Source: Paenibacillus tyrphae
Lineage (GTDB): Bacteria > Bacillota > Bacilli > Paenibacillales > NBRC-103111
Assembly (NCBI RefSeq): GCF_000722545.1
Contig: NZ_JNVM01000005.1
Coordinates: 237,583 to 301,582 of the forward strand
Length of the DNA stretch: 64,000 bases
Direction of reading: 5' to 3'
Every line of letters begins with the position of its first letter. Within the stretch, counting starts at the first letter, position 1. The notes below the pieces were generated by a model, which was not told where the DNA came from, did not search any database, and saw only the letters and a program-made list of their open reading frames with translations. Both the position numbers and the translations under genes were made by a program. This document shows positions 22,617 through 32,412 of the stretch, one piece after another.

Positions 22617-25600
22617 ATGACAGAACGTATTCATCTTGAGTATAAGCGTGAGCCGCTGGATGCCTTGTCTGAGCAATTGCAGACGAAGAAGAATCATGAG
22701 CACTATCCGTTAGCCTCCAGCCTGCTGGACTATTTGACCGCCACATACCAGAACAAGGCAAAGCGCGAGCAGCTGTTTATTGCCGAATTGAATCGCGCCT
22801 ATCCATGTCCGATTGGTGAAATGACCGATGCCGAGCAGCTGTGGGCGGGACCGCTATCATCGGCGTTGGCGCTGCTGTTCGGTGAGGAGAACGGGGCAGA
22901 GCTGCTGGATTTGCTGCGCCGCCGCATTTTGCGTGCCTATTCCATTTCCACCTATTACCGCAAAGGCTATCGTTCCCGCAATCTGGCTCATTATATGGAA
23001 GCCATCCTGGCGACGATTACATATTACTATAATGCTCTTGCTTATGAGTGCACCTTGCACGATTATTTGACGAGGCATGATATCGTTCTGCCGGATGACT
23101 CTATTATGGGCGATCACATCGCCCGCGAGCTCGATAGGGACAACGAAACCGTCACCGAGGCGCTTAGAGACATCATGTTTGGCGAAAATCAGACGGCGCT
23201 GCTGACAAGGCCGATGATTCGCGGCATTGTGCAGAGCCATAAAGTAGAAGCTTACGAAATGCTGGGGCGTCTCCTGATTGCGGCCAGATTGCAGGAGGGC
23301 CTGCGCCAGCACATTATGGAAAGTCTGGACGAAGGAACCGTTGAGGCTGCCGTCTACTTGATTCGAATCGTGCTGGAGCATCAGTTGGAGCGCTTCAGCG
23401 CGGTGATCCGGGCGCTCGATACGTGGACAGGGCTTGCCTTTACCGATCAGAAGCCAGCGGTCATCCGCAAATGTCTGGAGCTTGCTCTGCGCGCTCTGAC
23501 GGATGAGAGCTACCGGGAGGAAGCGGAACATAGCGAAGATACGCTGGTCTACTATTTCTCGCTGTGGGCGGCGGCGACTTATGATATTGGCGAAGCCACG
23601 ACGCGCATCCAGCGCGTGCTGAAGGACGGTGCCAGATATAAGAAGCTGGCTTCGCTATACTTCCTGGCCCAGTTGAACCAGCCGGAGATGCAGCATCGGA
23701 TTGCAAGCGGACATCTGCCGGCGGCCGTCGATGACCTGGAGCAGATGGCTTGGCTGATGAACAGCCTCTATGCCGACCATCGCATCGTCTACCATTATGG
23801 GGACGGGGCTATCGATTTGCGCAATTCTCCGATCAGCGAGGACCTTGTAGAGCGGCGCGTACAGTTCAACGCACTATTGCAGTCGCTGAGACAGCTCAAA
23901 GAGACGAAAACCTTTAAGGAGAGCGTATTCCCTTGGGCGGTGGCAACACTAGATGCCGATGAGCTACTGCGGCGCATGATGACGTTGGCGGCCTATGACC
24001 GCGATGCCGCAATGATTGAGCAGTTGATAGATTGCAGCGACCGGATGAGCTCAAACCTGCGGAACGGTTTGCTGGTTAATTTGATCGGAGCTGCCGCTTC
24101 CGGAAAACATCGCGAGTATTTGCTGCAAGCGTTGAACGATAAAAGCACATACAACCGCGAGGCGGCGATTAAACTGCTCGGGCAATCGGCGCTTGCCGCT
24201 GCCGAGCTGGACAAAATTGTTGAGTTATTGAAGCTGAAGACAGGCACCCTGCGTCAAGCCTGCATAACGCTGCTCATGCAGCAGACCGATGAGGAGCTGC
24301 TGCGCGCGGCGGGTAAGCTTTTGTCAGCCTCGAATGAACAGCAGCGGCTGGCCGGGCTTGCGATTGCCGAATCTTTGCAGCAGGATGGGCAGCGGCAAGC
24401 GCTTTATCCGCAAGTGCAGGTCCATGTTCAAGCGCTGCATGAGAAGGGTCGGGCTACAGCACAGGAGCAGGTGCTGATCGATAAGCTGCTGCATGCTGCA
24501 GATGCGGGTGATGGCGCTGAGAATGGCTTCGGCTTGTACGATGTGAATGAGAAGGTGGCGATACCGCCCAAATCCAATCATCCGGAGCTGATCGACGCAT
24601 CGGATAGGCAGCAAGCCGAGCGGGAAGCGGAATATGTGAGGCAGTATGCGGCGTGGCGCCCGGACGATGTTGCAGCGATTTATCAGCATTTTGAAGCGCT
24701 CATTGAGGAGTATTACAATTATGAGTATGAAGCGCAGTATTACAGCAACTATTCTGAAAAGGTGCTGCTCGGCAATCAGACGTACAGGCTGGCCAAGGTA
24801 AAAAAAGCCGAGGGCGAAGAGGCTGCCGAGGATAGGCTGGATAGCTACCCGCTGCCGGAGGTATGGCGGCAGGCGGCGCAAGATTTGCAGTTGACGCCGA
24901 TGCGCATGCTGGTCTGCATGCTCGGAGGGGTGAACCATTCGATCGGCTATGCCACGGAAAAGCAGTGGTTCACAGAGCTCTATGCGGATGTGCAGGATAA
25001 GCCAAAAACGCAGCAGCTGGACAAGGCGCTGGAAAAGCTCAAGCATAGGAGAAAAACCGATCAGTTGATTCAGCTGTTGTTTCGCGAATCCGACTTGACT
25101 GAAAGCTTTACGGTTTGTATAGCCATCTACCGTTCATTGCGGGCACGGCTGACGGTGGAGCAGTGTATGGTGCCGCGGGCGGAGCTGGACGAAGGAACCG
25201 TTCATTGGCAGCAGGGTGGAGCCCTCTTTCCAGCTCTTGGATCGAGCCTGCTGGGGCAATGGCTGATGTGGGCAAAGACGTGCGCGCGAAGCGACGAGCA
25301 ATTTGCGGAATATTTCTTCACCGCATATGCCAGCTACAGGCTGTTAAAGGGCGCCGACAGCGCTACGTTATCCGTCGATTCTTATATGCGTGCGCATCAT
25401 CTGGGGCTGATCAGCGACGGCATTCTTTTGCGTGAAATGATGACAGGGAATCAGGCAAAAGATTTCATCCGCCTGTTAACGCATCCGAATTGGAGCAAGC
25501 CGCTACTGGAAAGCGATCCGGGCGTGAGGCCGCTATTGGAGCAGGCGGTGTGCCGTATTGTCGAAATCGAATCGCGCCGCGGCGATTTGCCGACAGATGT

Positions 25601-27674
25601 ATCGAAGCTGTCGTCAGCGATTCAGCGATTTGAAGGCATGAGCTTCTTTGTCGCTATTTTGACCGGATTGGGGAAGGAAACGTTCCAGCGCGGTTACGCC
25701 TACAACAGCAGCCTGACGAAGAAGGCCGTGCTCAGCTCGCTGCTGAAATGCTGTTATCCCGCCAAGGGCGAAGACGCGGCAAAGCTCGCTGCCTTGCTGG
25801 AAAAGACGGATCTGACCGAGCAGCGCTTGCTGGAAGCGGCCATGTATGCGCCGCAATGGGTTGATATCGTGCAGCAGCACCTGGGCTGGTCGGGACTAAA
25901 GAGTGCGGCATGGTATTTCCACGCTCATATTAACGAAACTTTCTCCGCACAGAAGGAGACGGAAGTGGCGATCTTCTCGCCGATCAGTCCGCAAAGCTTC
26001 AATGACGGCGCCTTCGACGGAGATTGGTTCAGAAGCGCTTATGAAACGCTCGGCGCTGAGCGTTTTGACCTGCTGTATGGTTGCGCCAAATATATTACCG
26101 ATGGCGGCAATTCGCACCGTCGCGCGCAGTTGTTTGCCGATGCCACCTTGGGGAAACTGGACAAGCAGGAACTGGTGGAGGGCATCCGTTCTGCCCGAAA
26201 TAAGGACAAGCTGCTCAGCTATGCTTTGCTGCCGATCGCGGCCGGAGACAAGCGGGACGTGCTGGAGCGGTATGAGTTTATCCAGCAGTTCCTGACAGAA
26301 AGCAGGCATTTCGGCGCTCAGCGTCGCGAAAGCGAAGGAAAGGCAGGCGCCATAGCCCTCGAAAATTTGGCGCGCAATGCGGGCTACGGCGATGTCAATC
26401 GGATGACCTGGGATCTCGAAGCTGAAAAAATCGGAGAAATCGCGGTTTATTTTTCCCCGCAAGATATTCATGGCACGAAGCTTTGGCTGGAAATTGATGA
26501 TGAAGGTCAAGTGGAGCTGAAGGTGGAGAAGGGCGGTAAAGCCCAGAAGAGCATACCGGCTGCCTTGCGCAAGGATGGGCTGGTATTGGCCATGAAAGAG
26601 ACGCAAAAGGAGCTCAAGGATCAGTATACCCGTGCGAAGCTCAGCTTCGAGCAGGCGATGGAAAATGGCACGCGCTTCACCGCGCAAGAGCTTGGGGCGA
26701 TCATTCGCAATCCGGTCATTGCACCGCTCGTGCGCCATCTCGTCTGGATTGATGCGGCAGGGTCGGAGACAGGGGAAGGCGTTATCGGATATTTGCAGGA
26801 GCCGGACCAAGGGACGGACACATTCATGCTACGCCAGCCGGACGGCAGCCTGCTGACACTGCATTCGGATGCCGAGCTGCTGCTTGCCCATCCGGTTCAT
26901 CTCTATGCGTCCGGGCGCTGGAGCGAATTTCAACGGGACTTGTTTGTGCGGCAGATCAAGCAGCCGTTCAAGCAGGTATTTCGCGAATATTACCGTCTGA
27001 ATGCCGATGAGACGGCTGCGGTTACGGTATCCCGCCGTTACGCCGGCCATCAGGTACAGCCTCAGCGGACGGTAGCCTTATTGCGCGGCCGCACGTGGAC
27101 CGTCGATTACGAGGAAGGGCTGCAAAAGGTATACTACAAGGAAAACCTGATTGCCCGCATGTATGCGATGGCCGACTGGTTTACACCGGCCGATATTGAG
27201 CCGCCAACCTTGGAGACGGTGCAGTTCTTCAACCGCGAGACGATGGAAGCGGTCAAGCTGGCGGAAGTGCCGCCGGTGATTTTCTCGGAAGTGATGCGCG
27301 ACATCGACCTCGTCGTCAGCGTAGCTCACGCCGGCGGCGTCGATCCGGAGGCCAGCCATTCGACCGTGGAAATGCGCATCGCGATTGCCCAAGAGCTGCT
27401 CATGCTGCTGAAGGTCGACAATGTGCGGCTGGAAGGCTCTCATGCGCATGTTGCAGGCCAACTTGGCGAATACACCGTCCATATGGGCTCAGGCATCGTG
27501 CATAAAAAAGGGACAGGCGCGCTTACCATTCTGCCTGTTCATTCACAAAGCCGCGGCCGACTGTTCCTTCCGTTCGCCGACAGCGATCCGCGCACAGCGG
27601 AAATTATGTCCAAGCTGCTGCTGCTGGCAGAGGACAGCAAAATTAAAGATCCAAGCATCCTGGCGATGCTATAG
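22617..27674 (+). CDS. Giant DUF4132-domain protein (1685 aa)
   Basis: 1685 residues, GGAGAGGAG before the ATG. No signal peptide or membrane span. Residues about 350-640 contain HEAT-like helical repeats (AASGKHREYLLQALNDKSTYNREAAIKLLGQSALAA). The C-terminal 450 residues are the DUF4132/WGR-associated region: YFSPQDIHGTKLWLEIDDEG, DWFTPADIEPPTLETVQFFNR, DIDLVVSVAHAGGVDPEASHST, and GRLFLPFADSDPRTAEIMSKLLLLAED. Proteins of this class are often found with MolR-like regulators; no reaction is established. Higher GC than the flanking CRISPR DNA. It is the longest gene in the window and ends at a strong terminator. Confidence 0.85.
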   Translation: MTERIHLEYKREPLDALSEQLQTKKNHEHYPLASSLLDYLTATYQNKAKREQLFIAELNRAYPCPIGEMTDAEQLWAGPLSSALALLFGEENGAELLDLLRRRILRAYSISTYYRKGYRSRNLAHYMEAILATITYYYNALAYECTLHDYLTRHDIVLPDDSIMGDHIARELDRDNETVTEALRDIMFGENQTALLTRPMIRGIVQSHKVEAYEMLGRLLIAARLQEGLRQHIMESLDEGTVEAAVYLIRIVLEHQLERFSAVIRALDTWTGLAFTDQKPAVIRKCLELALRALTDESYREEAEHSEDTLVYYFSLWAAATYDIGEATTRIQRVLKDGARYKKLASLYFLAQLNQPEMQHRIASGHLPAAVDDLEQMAWLMNSLYADHRIVYHYGDGAIDLRNSPISEDLVERRVQFNALLQSLRQLKETKTFKESVFPWAVATLDADELLRRMMTLAAYDRDAAMIEQLIDCSDRMSSNLRNGLLVNLIGAAASGKHREYLLQALNDKSTYNREAAIKLLGQSALAAAELDKIVELLKLKTGTLRQACITLLMQQTDEELLRAAGKLLSASNEQQRLAGLAIAESLQQDGQRQALYPQVQVHVQALHEKGRATAQEQVLIDKLLHAADAGDGAENGFGLYDVNEKVAIPPKSNHPELIDASDRQQAEREAEYVRQYAAWRPDDVAAIYQHFEALIEEYYNYEYEAQYYSNYSEKVLLGNQTYRLAKVKKAEGEEAAEDRLDSYPLPEVWRQAAQDLQLTPMRMLVCMLGGVNHSIGYATEKQWFTELYADVQDKPKTQQLDKALEKLKHRRKTDQLIQLLFRESDLTESFTVCIAIYRSLRARLTVEQCMVPRAELDEGTVHWQQGGALFPALGSSLLGQWLMWAKTCARSDEQFAEYFFTAYASYRLLKGADSATLSVDSYMRAHHLGLISDGILLREMMTGNQAKDFIRLLTHPNWSKPLLESDPGVRPLLEQAVCRIVEIESRRGDLPTDVSKLSSAIQRFEGMSFFVAILTGLGKETFQRGYAYNSSLTKKAVLSSLLKCCYPAKGEDAAKLAALLEKTDLTEQRLLEAAMYAPQWVDIVQQHLGWSGLKSAAWYFHAHINETFSAQKETEVAIFSPISPQSFNDGAFDGDWFRSAYETLGAERFDLLYGCAKYITDGGNSHRRAQLFADATLGKLDKQELVEGIRSARNKDKLLSYALLPIAAGDKRDVLERYEFIQQFLTESRHFGAQRRESEGKAGAIALENLARNAGYGDVNRMTWDLEAEKIGEIAVYFSPQDIHGTKLWLEIDDEGQVELKVEKGGKAQKSIPAALRKDGLVLAMKETQKELKDQYTRAKLSFEQAMENGTRFTAQELGAIIRNPVIAPLVRHLVWIDAAGSETGEGVIGYLQEPDQGTDTFMLRQPDGSLLTLHSDAELLLAHPVHLYASGRWSEFQRDLFVRQIKQPFKQVFREYYRLNADETAAVTVSRRYAGHQVQPQRTVALLRGRTWTVDYEEGLQKVYYKENLIARMYAMADWFTPADIEPPTLETVQFFNRETMEAVKLAEVPPVIFSEVMRDIDLVVSVAHAGGVDPEASHSTVEMRIAIAQELLMLLKVDNVRLEGSHAHVAGQLGEYTVHMGSGIVHKKGTGALTILPVHSQSRGRLFLPFADSDPRTAEIMSKLLLLAEDSKIKDPSILAML

Positions 27675-27678
27675 CATG

Positions 27679-27715
27679 CAGAAGAGCGCCCGACAAACAA
27701 AGGGCGCTCTTTGTG
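27679..27715 (+). terminator. Terminator after the DUF4132 gene
   Basis: AGAGCGCCC and GGGCGCTCT form a nine-pair stem followed by TTTG. Confidence 0.8.
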
Positions 27716-27839
27716 CATACGAGAGAGTAGCGATCGGAGACCTCAATCAATTACACACAACTCAAGTTAAGCGGAATTATTGTAATAAGGGAACGTTTGC
27801 TATGCCTTTTACACCGATTGTTCTAATTGTCAAGGATCA

Positions 27840-27933
27840 AAAAAGATGCGAATTATTTTGGAGGTTTGTGGTAAGGTAGAGGTGCGAGGGTTTTTCCAAT
27901 GATTGTTTATTGAAAAGAGACCGGTCTGGTCTG
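27840..27933 (+). repeat. 90-nt block repeated upstream of arrays 3 and 4 (copy B)
   Basis: Match to 20795-20884 (see there). It is preceded by an isolated coding-like stretch starting MPFTPIVLIVKD at 27801 that may be a relic of a gene start. Confidence 0.75.
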
Positions 27934-27953
27934 TTGTTGTGATCATCTCGATC

Positions 27954-28139
27954 TTGGAAAAAGGTGGACAAAGGCGTATAATTTAACTGTGCTGTTTTGT
28001 CGTCGACCCTCAATGCTGCAAAAATACCGGGGGATCGACGACAACGATAGCAGCGCGGTAGAAGGGATTATGGTATTTGCTGTGGTCGATCTGTAATTCT
28101 GGAATATGTAGAAATGGCTTAACGGCGGGATTTTGATGG
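27954..28139 (+). promoter_or_regulatory. Leader of CRISPR array 4
   Basis: TTGGAA 27954-27959, 17 nt, TATAAT 27977-27982; stem-loop 27999-28042; 97 nt to the first repeat. Confidence 0.9.
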
Positions 28140-28979
28140 GTTTAGAACGTACCTATAAGGAATTGAAACCCTGGTGCAGGAAGTTGGGCGCCCTCAGCGC
28201 GGTATCCAGTTTAGAACGTACCTATAAGGAATTGAAACCTTGATGCATTGCAATAGCTGCCGGATCGTGGTTTATGGGTTTAGAACGTACCTATAAGGAA
28301 TTGAAACCCGGATGTAAATCGTCCCTTCGATCAAAGCATGAATCCGTTTAGAACGTACCTATGAGGAATTGAAACTTCGGTCGCCTCGATGGCCTTCGGC
28401 CGTGACCCTACTGTTTAGAACGTACCTATGAGGAATTGAAACTGTTCAACACATAGATGTGTATAGTCATGATGATTGGGTTTAGAACGTACCTATGAGG
28501 AATGAAACAAGAAAAGTGGTGATCTCATGAACGTAATGGAGATTATGTTTAGAACGTACCTATGAGGAATTGAAACTCTTTCGAAGGCGATAGGTGTCTC
28601 TACAGCTCAAGGTTTAGAACGTACCTATTAGGAATTGAAACAAGGTTTCTGACGTTACGGATGATTCGTTTACCGTGGTTTAGAATACGTACCTATGAGG
28701 AATTGAAACTTGAGATATGCTCCGTACCTCATGCCACCAAGAGAAGTTTAGAACGTACCTATGAGGAATTGAAACTGGGCATAGAAATGCCCGGGGTCAG
28801 TAAGGTAGGTCATCGTTTAGAACGTACCTATGAGGAATTGAAACAAAAAACGAGCTCCGGGAATCTCCCCATTTGATACGGAGTTTAGAACGTACCTATG
28901 AGGAATTGAAACCCGGGTGACAATTCAATTTACGGATGTGTTCGGGGCGGTTTAGAACGTACCTATGAGGAATTGAAAC
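28140..28979 (+). CRISPR. CRISPR array 4 (13 repeats; GTTTAGAAC variant)
   Basis: Repeats start at 28140, 28209, 28278, 28346, 28413, 28480, 28547, 28612, 28678, 28746, 28815, 28883 and 28950. The first three, leader-proximal units share TATAAGG, the rest TATGAGG. This suggests the leader-end repeat mutated and was then copied at each new insertion. Unit 28480 is one base short; unit 28678 has a 2-nt insertion. Spacers are 35-39 nt. Confidence 0.97.
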
Positions 28980-29179
28980 TCCGCCGTTTTATTCGGCCGA
29001 TCAGCTAATCGGCCAGCATGGTGAGCATGGCCAGCATTTCCTTGAACGATTGAGGGAAAGAGACGATGCGATCATTGCTCCCCCGTCACTTTAAAGGAAT
29101 GAACCAGAGCTCAAGCGGAGGTCATTCCGCTTAATAATGCGCCGTGGCACGGAGTGTAAGCCAAACAGTGCAAGCAAAG

Positions 29180-29212
29180 AAAGCCTCTCGAGATCGTCTC
29201 GAGAGGCTTTGC
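29180..29212 (-). terminator. Terminator after the NRDE gene
   Basis: AAGCCTCTCGAGA pairs with TCTCGAGAGGCTT; on the minus strand TTCTTTGC follows. Confidence 0.75.
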
Positions 29213-29217
29213 GGCGA

Positions 29218-29973
29218 TTAGAACGTAATCGAATGTCTGCGGTCTTGGATGCGTTCGCCGGAACGTGTTCGTTCGACATAGTGAAGCTTGTTGTCCGTCA
29301 TCAATAAAATCGTAGAGCTTCTCGTACCATAATGATCGCTCTGAATGTAAATCGAAGAGAGGAGACGCTCCCACTGCGGCGGCACGCCGGTGGCAGGCAG
29401 CGCATCGTCAGGTGCCGGCTCCGCATCCTCAAGCAGTTCAAACAATGCATCGACACGGTCCTCCCGAAAGTCCTCGAGCTGCGCTTCCAACTCTTTCTTC
29501 CCTTTCGTTACCTTCGGCCAATCGGTATCCAGCAGATGGTTGCTTACGCCGTAAACACCGGGTTGGAGCTTTCGAATCTCATGACCTATGTTCGAATAAT
29601 AATACAGCTCGTTGGGATCGCCAACCAACAAGTTATAGCCCGGATATTCTGTCCGTTCGCGGGCAGCGCGTTCCGCGTAAGCCTGTGGCGATTCGTTCCC
29701 GACTAAAAAGGTAGAGACCAATTGTCCACGGGAGCGCTTACCCTCGGTTTGCTCCGCAGGATCTCGATAATTCGTCAATGCGGCGAATCGGCCGCTGTTT
29801 GTCACGCCCATCCACGTCCCGTTCCGGAGCAAATCCCGTCCGGCTAGTACATGAGGGTGATCCGTCCAATAATGAACCGGCGCCGTTGGACGTGCGTAAA
29901 ACTCATCGCGGTTCGCAGCTATGACGAGTTGATAAACGGGATGCATCCGATAAGCGAACAAGATTAAACACAA
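29218..29973 (-). CDS. NRDE-family protein (Ntn hydrolase-like, TANGO2 relative)
   Basis: 251 residues from the TTG at 29973. This start puts Cys at position 2 (CLILFAYR), the expected N-terminal nucleophile of the family, whereas the longer GTG frame at 29982 would hide it. Signature ANRDEFYARPTAP gives the family name (NRDE); WTDHPHVLAGRDLLRNGTWMGVTNSGRFAALTNYRDP and GYNLLVGD are equally typical. The human relative TANGO2 is linked to lipid/heme handling; the bacterial reaction is unknown. Single gene with a clear terminator. Confidence 0.9.
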   Translation of the reverse strand: MCLILFAYRMHPVYQLVIAANRDEFYARPTAPVHYWTDHPHVLAGRDLLRNGTWMGVTNSGRFAALTNYRDPAEQTEGKRSRGQLVSTFLVGNESPQAYAERAARERTEYPGYNLLVGDPNELYYYSNIGHEIRKLQPGVYGVSNHLLDTDWPKVTKGKKELEAQLEDFREDRVDALFELLEDAEPAPDDALPATGVPPQWERLLSSIYIQSDHYGTRSSTILLMTDNKLHYVERTRSGERIQDRRHSITF

Positions 29974-30124
29974 GCCAATCACGGCCTTTCAGCATCGTTA
30001 TCGTATGCATTATAACATTATGGAAACGTAAGAGAAAATAATCCCGTCCCTCGATTTCTCCTCTTCGGTAAGGGCTTGAACGATTTCGGCCTCCACTCAA
30101 CGAACGGGCAGAGCACAACTGGGA

Positions 30125-30994
30125 TCAATCGCCCAACACGGCCAGATCAAGCTGGCTGATGCGTTCTGGATCGGAGATCAGGTCGACTTCGGTAATTTTT
30201 CCATGATTCACTGTAAATTTGAGTACATAGAGCAGTCGGCCTCGTGGAGCCGCTATAATTCCTGGGTGTCCATTCACGAGGGCTAGTTGTGCTGCTTTCT
30301 GCGCACGTCCCGAAACTTGTTTTGCTAGTGCGACCGCTCCTCGCGTTACTCTCGAAGATCCGGTTTGACGATCGTCGCGAAGGATAACGTCCGGATCAAG
30401 CGCATTTACAAGAGTATCGAAATCGCCGGAGTGAGCCGCTGCGAGAAAAGCTTGAACAACGTTGCGTTGGTGATCAAAGTCGGCTTCCGGCATGGCTTTC
30501 GCCCCACGAATCCGGCGGCGTGCCCGGCTCGCAAGTTGCCTTGTTGCGCTCTCCGACTTTCCTACAATCGGAGCAATCTCGGTGAAGGGCATGGCGAAGA
30601 CATCGTGCAGCACGAACGTGATGCGTTCCGCAGGATTCAAGTTACCGAGCACGACTAGCAGGGCAATACCAACAGAATCAGCCAATATGACTTCTTGTTC
30701 GGGGTCGATGATATTCTCTTGGCTCGTGAAAGTATCGGGCAAATGAGTTTCTATCGATTCTTCACGCCTGGATTTTCGCGATCGCAACATATCCAGACAT
30801 ATACGAGAAACAACGGTGGTCAACCATCCTCCCATGTTCTCGATGCCTTTTCCATCCGCGCGACTAAGACGCAACCAAGCCTCCTGTACGGCGTCCTCCG
30901 CTTCACTCAATGATCCCAGCAATCGAAAAGCCACGGCTTGAAGGTGATTCCGGTGTGCTTCGAACGTATTTGCCAACCCGACTTGTTCGTTCAT
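30125..30994 (-). CDS. ECF41-type RNA polymerase sigma factor (SigJ-like) with SnoaL-like C-terminal domain
   Basis: 289 residues. Region 2: AFRLLGSLSEAEDAVQEAWLRLSRAD, LTTVVSRICLDMLRSRKSRREE. Region 4: LNPAERITFVLHDVFAMPFTEIAPIVGKSESATRQLASRARRRIRG. Beyond residue 175 is the SnoaL-like extension (NVVQAFLAAAHSGDFDTLVNALDPDVILRDD) that defines ECF41 factors and regulates their activity. They usually sit next to a carboxymuconolactone decarboxylase-like target gene, which is exactly the divergent neighbour at 31190. No anti-sigma factor gene is present, as usual for this group. Confidence 0.93.
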   Translation of the reverse strand: MNEQVGLANTFEAHRNHLQAVAFRLLGSLSEAEDAVQEAWLRLSRADGKGIENMGGWLTTVVSRICLDMLRSRKSRREESIETHLPDTFTSQENIIDPEQEVILADSVGIALLVVLGNLNPAERITFVLHDVFAMPFTEIAPIVGKSESATRQLASRARRRIRGAKAMPEADFDHQRNVVQAFLAAAHSGDFDTLVNALDPDVILRDDRQTGSSRVTRGAVALAKQVSGRAQKAAQLALVNGHPGIIAAPRGRLLYVLKFTVNHGKITEVDLISDPERISQLDLAVLGD

Positions 30995-31107
30995 CGTTTG
31001 ATCTCCTCACCCAAAATAAAAGCCTCTATAAGTATTGACGTATCAAACCGGAACAATGCGACAAGATGCCGATCGTTTGTTCATTTTTTATTTTCCCGAA
31101 AAAAGGT

Positions 31108-31135
31108 TGTCACACTTCCCGGGACCCGATCCGTC
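31108..31135 (+). promoter_or_regulatory. Probable ECF41 target promoter
   Basis: TGTCACA (31108-31114), 17 nt, CGTC (31132-31135), matching the ECF41 -35/-10 elements as I know them. It reads into the decarboxylase-like gene. Confidence 0.75.
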
Positions 31136-31189
31136 AACATAGTAACGAGCCAATAAACGGTTCAAATCCAAATTAGAGGAGTGCTGTAC

Positions 31190-31663
31190 ATGAAATCAAG
31201 AATGGAAAGTCCCGTTATGATCGTACCTGATGCGTCCCAAGCTTTACAAGCCCTGGCCAAAGCCCTGTTTGCATCCGCAGAGAATACAGGTATTCCGAAG
31301 CGTATGCTCTTCCTTTCGTATCTTCGGATAAGCCAAATTAATGGGGACAGCGCATGCGTCGAACTTCATTCGGGCAATGCCTTGGCGGCAGGCGAATCTA
31401 TAGAGCGTATACTGGCGGTGTCGGCATGGCGTGATGCGAAATGCTTCAATGACGCCGAGCGTGCTGCCCTTGCGCTTAGTGAATCGGTCACCCGAATCAA
31501 TGACCGGGAAGATCCTGTGCCGGATGAGATCTTTAATGAGGCGGCCCGTCACTACGATGTGGCTGCACTGGCTACCCTTATCGCTGGGTTCGCTACAGCG
31601 AACCTCTGGAATCGATTTAACGTCTCTACAAGGCAGATCGCTGCCTTTTCTGCGGGCAAATAA
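31190..31663 (+). CDS. Carboxymuconolactone decarboxylase/AhpD-like protein
   Basis: 157 residues from ATG 31190 with AGAGGAG nine nt upstream. [25 protein letters not shown] contains a CxxxH motif (C-V-E-L-H) in the position of the AhpD active site; most family members have CxxCxxH, so the first cysteine is replaced by Ser-Ala (SACVELH). [24 protein letters not shown] is the usual second half. Probably an alkylhydroperoxidase-like oxidative-stress enzyme. Expected to be transcribed by the divergent ECF41 factor; the azoreductase gene 40 nt downstream is likely in the same operon. Confidence 0.88.
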   Translation: MKSRMESPVMIVPDASQALQALAKALFASAENTGIPKRMLFLSYLRISQINGDSACVELHSGNALAAGESIERILAVSAWRDAKCFNDAERAALALSESVTRINDREDPVPDEIFNEAARHYDVAALATLIAGFATANLWNRFNVSTRQIAAFSAGK

Positions 31664-31703
31664 TTGCAACGAATCAAAAATAAGTGAAAGTGGGTATTCT
31701 ATT

Positions 31704-32345
31704 ATGGCAACCGTGTTATATATTACGGCAAATCCGCATGACGATGAAAAATCTTACAGTATGCTAGTAGGCAAAGAGTTCGTACATGCGTATCGATCCG
31801 CGAATCCGCATGATGAAGTGATCCATCTTGATCTGTACCAAATGGATATACCGCAGCTTGATCAAGATGTTTTTAGTGGTTGGGGAAAGCTGAAGGAGGG
31901 GGTCGCCTTTGAAAACTTGACCGAACCGGAGAAAATGAAAGTAGGCCGTATCGGTGAGTTGGTTGACCAATTTGTTGCCGCAGACAAATACGTATTTGTT
32001 ACTCCGATTTGGAACTTATCGTATCCACCTGTCATGAAGTCATACATCGACTCCATTTGCATAGCAGGCAAGACCTTCAAATATTTACCGGATATCGGCC
32101 GGGTTGGTTTGCTGAGTGATAAAAAAGCCGTGCATATTCAAGCAAGCGGAAGCTTCTTGTCACCAGGCTCGGATGATGCAGACTTGGAAATGGGTCACCG
32201 ACACCTGAAGGTCATTATGGAGTTTGTTGGAGTTCCCAGCTTTGAGGGAATATTTGTTGAAGGGATGGCTGCGAAACCCGAGCAAGAACCTGCGATAAAA
32301 GAAAAGGCCATTCAACAAGCGCGTGAGGTTGCCCTGAGATTCTAA
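31704..32345 (+). CDS. azoR: FMN-dependent NADH-azoreductase
   Basis: 213 residues from ATG 31704 ([20 protein letters not shown]). A longer open frame upstream belongs to the shadow of the previous gene. Flavodoxin-like fold: N-terminal strand and FMN loop [12 protein letters not shown], then [29 protein letters not shown] (the P-[MW]-[WY]-N loop of the family) and [10 protein letters not shown]. It reduces quinones or azo compounds with NAD(P)H as a cytoplasmic homodimer. Follows the AhpD-like gene, which suggests a shared electrophile-stress response. Confidence 0.92.
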   Translation: MATVLYITANPHDDEKSYSMLVGKEFVHAYRSANPHDEVIHLDLYQMDIPQLDQDVFSGWGKLKEGVAFENLTEPEKMKVGRIGELVDQFVAADKYVFVTPIWNLSYPPVMKSYIDSICIAGKTFKYLPDIGRVGLLSDKKAVHIQASGSFLSPGSDDADLEMGHRHLKVIMEFVGVPSFEGIFVEGMAAKPEQEPAIKEKAIQQAREVALRF

Positions 32346-32363
32346 TGTTTGGTATAAATCAAG

Positions 32364-32398
32364 AAAAAGGGTCATACCTTCGAGGCATGGCCCATTTT
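32364..32398. terminator. Bidirectional hairpin between azoreductase and the convergent secreted-protein gene
   Basis: GGGTCATACC/GGCATGGCCC imperfect stem with a TTCGAG loop, A-run on the left and ATTTT on the right. Confidence 0.65.
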
Positions 32399-32412
32399 CG
32401 TAATAATTGAAA

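Noticed and set aside
27801..27878. Short frame MPFTPIVLIVKDQKRC resembling the start of a VOC-fold protein
   Set aside because: Only 25 codons, no convincing ribosome site; part lies in the block repeated at 20795 where the frame is not kept. At most a relic.
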